Positions 60,498 through 64,000 of a DNA stretch of 64,000 nucleotides are shown here, one piece after another (positions within the stretch are counted from its first letter, which is position 1; each line of letters starts with the position of its first letter). The DNA is from Rhodoblastus sp963736175. Lineage in GTDB: Bacteria > Pseudomonadota > Alphaproteobacteria > Rhizobiales > Beijerinckiaceae. The notes beneath the pieces were generated by a model, which worked only from the letters and a program-made list of their open reading frames with translations, searched no databases and had not been told where the DNA came from. The DNA is taken from NCBI GenBank assembly GCA_963736175.1, contig CAVTNU010000007.1, positions 1 through 64,000 of the forward strand, in the 5' to 3' direction. Made by a program: the position numbers and the translations under genes.

Positions 60498-61268
60498 TCA
60501 CTTCGAGGCGGCGTGCGCCGCTTCGATCGCCTTCAGTGTCCGCTCCAGCGTCTTTTCGGCGCGTAGCGTAGCGAGCGGCAGCACCACCGGATCGGCGCAC
60601 GCCTCGACGACGTGGGCCACGTCGAATTCAATTCCAAGCCCTCCGGTCCGAGCATCGAGATAGGGCGTGATGGCGGGCGGACCGTCGGCGCCCGCTTCCT
60701 GCATGGCCTCGATGCAATCTTTGTCGCCGGCGCGGCTGCCCAGGCGGTATTGTTGCATGTACAACTCGTAGAGGCGCTTGGACTGCAGTGTGACCATTTT
60801 CGTCCCGTCCATCGTCTCGTTGAGAGCGACCGCGCCAACGAGCTGCGGCGGCAACAGCTGCGGCCAGTCGACAGGCGCGCCGGTTGTAAGGTCATAGACG
60901 ATCGCGGTGGCGCCGATAGCGGGATGCGCGCCGCCGCAATCGGCATTGTCGGTGATCGTATAACTGAGATAGCGCGGGCCGCGCATCGTTACCTCGATCT
61001 TACGCGACCAGTTCGCACCCCGCCCCCCATTTTTCCTGCATTCCGCGACGCTTTTCACCAGCCTGGCGTCGAGCCGCGACACCGCGGCGTTGATTTTCAG
61101 CTCCGCGTCGTCTGCTGGCGCGGCGATATGCGGATAAGCGTCTCGGTCCTTGCCGAGCGCCGGCGGTTTCTGGATATTCACCATCCGCTCGGCCGCTGCG
61201 ACGTCGCCCGCGGCGAGGCTGAACGCGAGAGCCGCCATGATGAAACAAAGGGATAAGGAATTGGTCAT
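60498..61268 (-). CDS. Secreted protein with DUF3298/RsiV-like pattern
   Basis: A 256-residue exported protein starting at 61268 (MTNSLSLCFIMAALAFSLAAGDVAAAE, a signal peptide). The region SYTITDNADCGGAHPAIGATAIVYDLTTGAPVDWPQLL has the GxAHP pattern of the DUF3298 domain seen in RsiV-like and other periplasmic proteins. Two or more Cys pairs could form disulfides. Function is unknown. Convergent with the rRNA operon, and 229 bases from its terminator tail. Confidence 0.75.
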   Translation of the reverse strand: MTNSLSLCFIMAALAFSLAAGDVAAAERMVNIQKPPALGKDRDAYPHIAAPADDAELKINAAVSRLDARLVKSVAECRKNGGRGANWSRKIEVTMRGPRYLSYTITDNADCGGAHPAIGATAIVYDLTTGAPVDWPQLLPPQLVGAVALNETMDGTKMVTLQSKRLYELYMQQYRLGSRAGDKDCIEAMQEAGADGPPAITPYLDARTGGLGIEFDVAHVVEACADPVVLPLATLRAEKTLERTLKAIEAAHAASK

Positions 61269-61467
61269 GAAAGTCCCTTTGGTTCGGCCGAACCAGAACG
61301 GGCGCACGCTATCGCAGCGCTGTGGGCAAGGCAATGCGGCCGAAGTCCTCAGCAATATCCGACCGAAAAGGCGATCAGGTCGAGGCGGCTCAGGTTCCAG
61401 GGATGATTCGCGACAAGCGCTACGTGGCGCCAAACGTGGCGGCCGCGCGTCCACGTAAGCAAATTAG

Positions 61468-61502
61468 AACCCCGTCGAGCCAAAAGCCCGACGGGGTTTT
61501 TC
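61468..61502 (+). terminator. Strong hairpin beside the fadB-like gene, terminator-like
   Basis: AACCCCGTCG and CGACGGGGTT form a 10-bp stem, followed by TTTTTCG on the plus strand and only a broken T tract on the minus strand. It lies 21 bases past the stop of the leftward fadB-like gene. Leftward termination is the likely use, although the better tail is for rightward transcription, where no gene is seen. Confidence 0.65.
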
Positions 61503-61522
61503 GTTTCAAGCGGCGGGTCGGT

Positions 61523-63643
61523 TCATGCGCGCGTCTTTTGCCAATCGGCGACGCTTTTGCCCGAGCGCGCCAGTTCAACCAGCAAAGGCGCGGGCTTCCA
61601 ATGCATCGGGCCGAAGCGCTCGCGGTATTTTTCAATTCCCGCCAGCACGTTTTTCAGGCCGATCGCCTCGGCGTAATGCATCGGGCCGCCACGATAGCGC
61701 GGGAAACCGTAACCGGCCGCCCACACCACGTCGATGTCCGAGGCGCGCAGCACCACCTGCTCTTCGAGAATGTGGAAACCTTCATTGATCAGCGGCAGCA
61801 GACAACGTTCGACGATCTCCTGATCGTCGTGCTCGACCTGCTGGATTTGCAGCTCGCTGGCGCGCCGCCGCAAGATCTCCAGGGCCTGCGGGTCGTCCTT
61901 GCCTTTGCGCTCGCCGGGCTCGTAGCGATAATAGCCCTTGCCGTTCTTCTGGCCGAAGCGGCCGGCTTCGACCAGCGCGAAATCGGCCTGATAATAGGTC
62001 GGGTCGGGCGGATAGCGGTCGGCGTTGGCCTTGTGGACATTGACGCCGACATCGACGCCGGCCATGTCGAACACCGACAGAATGCCCATCGCCATGCCCC
62101 AGTCTTCCAGCGCCTTGTCGACCTGACGCGGCGTGGCGCCTTCGAGCACCATGCGTTCGGCTTCGCGGGCGTAGCCTTCCATCATGCGGTTGCCGACGAA
62201 GCCGTAGCAGACCTTGACCAGGACCGGCGTCTTTTTCAGCGGGCGGGCGAGTTCGACAACTGTCTTGATCGTTTCGGCCGACGTGTCGCCGGTGCGCACG
62301 ATCTCCAGAAGGGGCATGACATTGGCGGGCGAGAAGAAATGCATGCCGATGACGTCCCGCGGACGCTTCGTCGCCCTGCCGATTTCACCGACGTCGAGCG
62401 TCGAGGTGTTGGTCGCGAGAATCGCGCCCGCCTTGGCGACTTTGTCGAGTTCGGCGAAGATTTTCTTCTTGAGGTCCATATTCTCGAACACGGCCTCGAT
62501 GATCACGTCGGCTTCGCCGAAGTCCTTGTATTCGAGGGAACCCTTGATGAGACGCAGGCGCTGCGCCTTCTGCTCTTCGCTGAGGCGGCCGCGCTTGACC
62601 ATGACGGCGTAGACGGCGTCGATGTTGGCGAGGCCGCGCTTCAAGCCCTCCTCGCTGGCGTCGATGATCGTCGTCGGTATCCCGGCGTTGGCGAAACAAA
62701 TGGCGATGCCGCCGCCCATCGTTCCAGCGCCGACAATACCGGCGGCCTTGATCGGACGCGCCCTGGCGTCGCTTGGAATGTCGGTGATCTTGCGGGTTTC
62801 GCGCTCGGCGAAGAACACGTGAATGGCGCCTTTGCTCTCCGGCGAGGCTTTGGCGCCGTTGACCAGCTTTTCTTCAAGCAGCAGACCGTCGGCAAGCGTC
62901 GTCGTCGTCGAAGCGCGCACCGCTTCGATCGCCGTCAACGCCGCTACACGGTTCGGATAAAGCTTTTTCGCCAGCTCGCTCGCGCGCGCGAAAACGGCGT
63001 CCGCGGCGCTGGCCGGATCGACCGGACGCTCGCCGGTGCGGCGTGGTCCTTTGCCTTGCGCGATAAGGGATTTGGCGAAAGCGATCGCGCCGGCGCGCGC
63101 CTCGCCGTCGAAGATGGCGTCGATGACGCCCAGTTCCAGCGCCGTTTTGGCGTCGATCGGCTTGGCGCTGACGATCATTTCCAGCGCCTTTTCCGCGCCG
63201 ATCAAGCGCGGCAGTCGCTGCGTGGCGCCGGCGCCGGGAATGATGCCGAGCGTGACTTCGGGCAGGCCGAAGCGCGAGCCGGGCGCGGCGACGCGGTAAT
63301 GACAGGCTAGCGCGATTTCGAGACCGCCGCCCAGCGAGGTTCCATGCATGGCGGCGACGACTGGGACGCCCAGGGCCTCAAAGCGCCCGAACAGCGCGCG
63401 ATATTCGGCTTCCTTCGGCGGTCCGTCGAATTCGCCGATGTCGGCGCCGGAAAAGAATGTGCTACCGGCGCAGGCCAGGACCACCGCTCGTGCGCCGGCA
63501 AGCGCGGCGATTTCGTTCAAGGCCTGGTCGAGGCCGGCGCGAACGGCCGCCGTGATGGTGTTGACCGGCGGACTGTCCACCGTGATGACGGCGACGCCGT
63601 CCTCAAGAACGACGCTGGCGATTTTGGCTTCCGGCATGTTCAT
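61523..63643 (-). CDS. Bifunctional enoyl-CoA hydratase / 3-hydroxyacyl-CoA dehydrogenase (FadB/FadJ-like)
   Basis: A 706-residue beta-oxidation enzyme. The N-terminal crotonase domain has FFSGADIGEFDGPP (oxyanion hole) and GTSLGGGLEIALACHYRVA with FGLPEVTLGIIPGAGATQRLPRL, carrying the Glu of the hydratase. From about residue 300 is the NAD-binding AAGIVGAGTMGGGIAICFANAG, then HFFSPANVMPLLEIVRT with the catalytic His, and two C-terminal 6-phosphogluconate-dehydrogenase-like domains. This order is that of FadB/FadJ and the peroxisomal enzyme. No thiolase gene follows, so it is not a full fad operon. Confidence 0.93.
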   Translation of the reverse strand: MNMPEAKIASVVLEDGVAVITVDSPPVNTITAAVRAGLDQALNEIAALAGARAVVLACAGSTFFSGADIGEFDGPPKEAEYRALFGRFEALGVPVVAAMHGTSLGGGLEIALACHYRVAAPGSRFGLPEVTLGIIPGAGATQRLPRLIGAEKALEMIVSAKPIDAKTALELGVIDAIFDGEARAGAIAFAKSLIAQGKGPRRTGERPVDPASAADAVFARASELAKKLYPNRVAALTAIEAVRASTTTTLADGLLLEEKLVNGAKASPESKGAIHVFFAERETRKITDIPSDARARPIKAAGIVGAGTMGGGIAICFANAGIPTTIIDASEEGLKRGLANIDAVYAVMVKRGRLSEEQKAQRLRLIKGSLEYKDFGEADVIIEAVFENMDLKKKIFAELDKVAKAGAILATNTSTLDVGEIGRATKRPRDVIGMHFFSPANVMPLLEIVRTGDTSAETIKTVVELARPLKKTPVLVKVCYGFVGNRMMEGYAREAERMVLEGATPRQVDKALEDWGMAMGILSVFDMAGVDVGVNVHKANADRYPPDPTYYQADFALVEAGRFGQKNGKGYYRYEPGERKGKDDPQALEILRRRASELQIQQVEHDDQEIVERCLLPLINEGFHILEEQVVLRASDIDVVWAAGYGFPRYRGGPMHYAEAIGLKNVLAGIEKYRERFGPMHWKPAPLLVELARSGKSVADWQKTRA

Positions 63644-63841
63644 CCTCCCTGCTCGTCGCCCGCATTGGGCGTTCGACGCGCGCCCGATCCGGGTCGTCGG
63701 CGCGTGGTCGTTTGTTTATTATTATGATACATAACAATCGCACTGGCAACTCGCCGACAATTGCGGTTTGGGACGATGTCGCCGATCCGCTAGGCTGGCG
63801 GTCCGCTAGTCTGAAAAGACTTTTGTCAGGGGATTGCGCAG

Positions 63842-64000
63842 ATGAATTTGGCGACCAACGCCCGCACGGGCGGTCAGATCCTGGTGGATCAGCTTGTCGC
63901 GCAAGGCGTCGAGCACGTGTTTTGCGTGCCCGGCGAATCCTATCTGGCGGCGCTCGACGCCTTTCATGATTCGCCGATCGCGCTGACCGTATGCCGTCAG
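63842..64000 (+). CDS. ThDP-dependent enzyme, acetolactate-synthase-like (N-terminus only)
   Basis: The 53 codons visible begin MNLATNARTGGQILVDQLVAQG, then VEHVFCVPGESYLAALDAFHD, the characteristic start of the pyrimidine-binding domain of thiamine-diphosphate enzymes such as acetolactate synthase large subunit. The catalytic Glu and the ThDP motif lie beyond the edge. GGGG precedes the ATG. The frame continues out of the window, so the exact enzyme cannot be named. Confidence 0.75.
   Translation, partial: MNLATNARTGGQILVDQLVAQGVEHVFCVPGESYLAALDAFHDSPIALTVCRQ

Noticed and set aside
61322..63310. A 662-codon rightward open frame opposite the fadB-like gene
   Set aside because: Antisense shadow; the leftward frame has both catalytic domains.

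Overview
The window is high-GC, gene-dense chromosomal DNA from an alphaproteobacterium, most likely of the order Hyphomicrobiales (Rhizobiales). Support comes from the FYDLN-acid gene / tRNA-Ala / class II aroA / cmk / rpsA neighbourhood, the CpdR response regulator, the alpha-r8 (suhB/MmgR) small RNA, the 16S-Ile-Ala-23S-5S-fMet rRNA operon with an intervening sequence in 23S helix 9, and a ROSE-like RNA thermometer before a small heat-shock gene. A family such as Beijerinckiaceae is plausible, but genus cannot be fixed by reading alone.

Layout. 0-6.3 kb: rpsA (running off the left edge and carrying an in-frame TGA), an AmpG-like permease, cmk, aroA, the FYDLN-acid protein gene and tRNA-Ala(GGC). 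6.7-12.1 kb: a 1790-residue autotransporter whose passenger contains 525-bp, nearly identical tandem repeats. 12.2-18.6 kb: a periplasmic redox region with a Tat-type DsbA-like protein, a membrane cytochrome b, an octaheme c-type cytochrome of the tetrathionate reductase family, an AIM24 protein, an isochorismatase-like hydrolase, a mono-heme Tll0287-like protein and a PCu(A)C protein lacking most copper ligands. 18.7-21.7 kb: malonyl-CoA synthetase and malonyl-CoA decarboxylase (malonate to acetyl-CoA). 21.8-33.9 kb: housekeeping and regulatory genes (LOG protein, glnD, grpE, alkB, dapB fused in frame to gpmA, trxA, pyk, cpdR, an N-formylglutamate amidohydrolase, the alpha-r8 sRNA, hisN-like phosphatase).

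34.0-36.5 kb is an arsenic operon read leftwards (arsR, LMW-PTP-type arsC, acr3, glutaredoxin-type arsC) with an inverted-repeat operator. It is followed by a frameshifted alpha/beta hydrolase and a small heat-shock gene with a sigma32-like promoter and ROSE-like leader. The shared terminator of that gene has been split by an IS4-family element with a 12-bp target duplication. 39.9-53.9 kb: a secreted Pro/Ala-rich protein, gltBD, a DEAD-box helicase, apt, bluB behind a probable cobalamin riboswitch, an aldo/keto reductase and an M23 endopeptidase. 54.2-60.3 kb: the rRNA operon. 60.5-64.0 kb: a secreted protein, a FadB-type bifunctional beta-oxidation enzyme, and the start of a ThDP-dependent enzyme cut by the right edge.

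No CRISPR array, prophage or complete novel defence system was seen. The most interesting material is the repeat-built autotransporter beside the octaheme redox cluster, the dapB-gpmA fusion, the rpsA stop codon, and the IS insertion exactly inside a bidirectional terminator.
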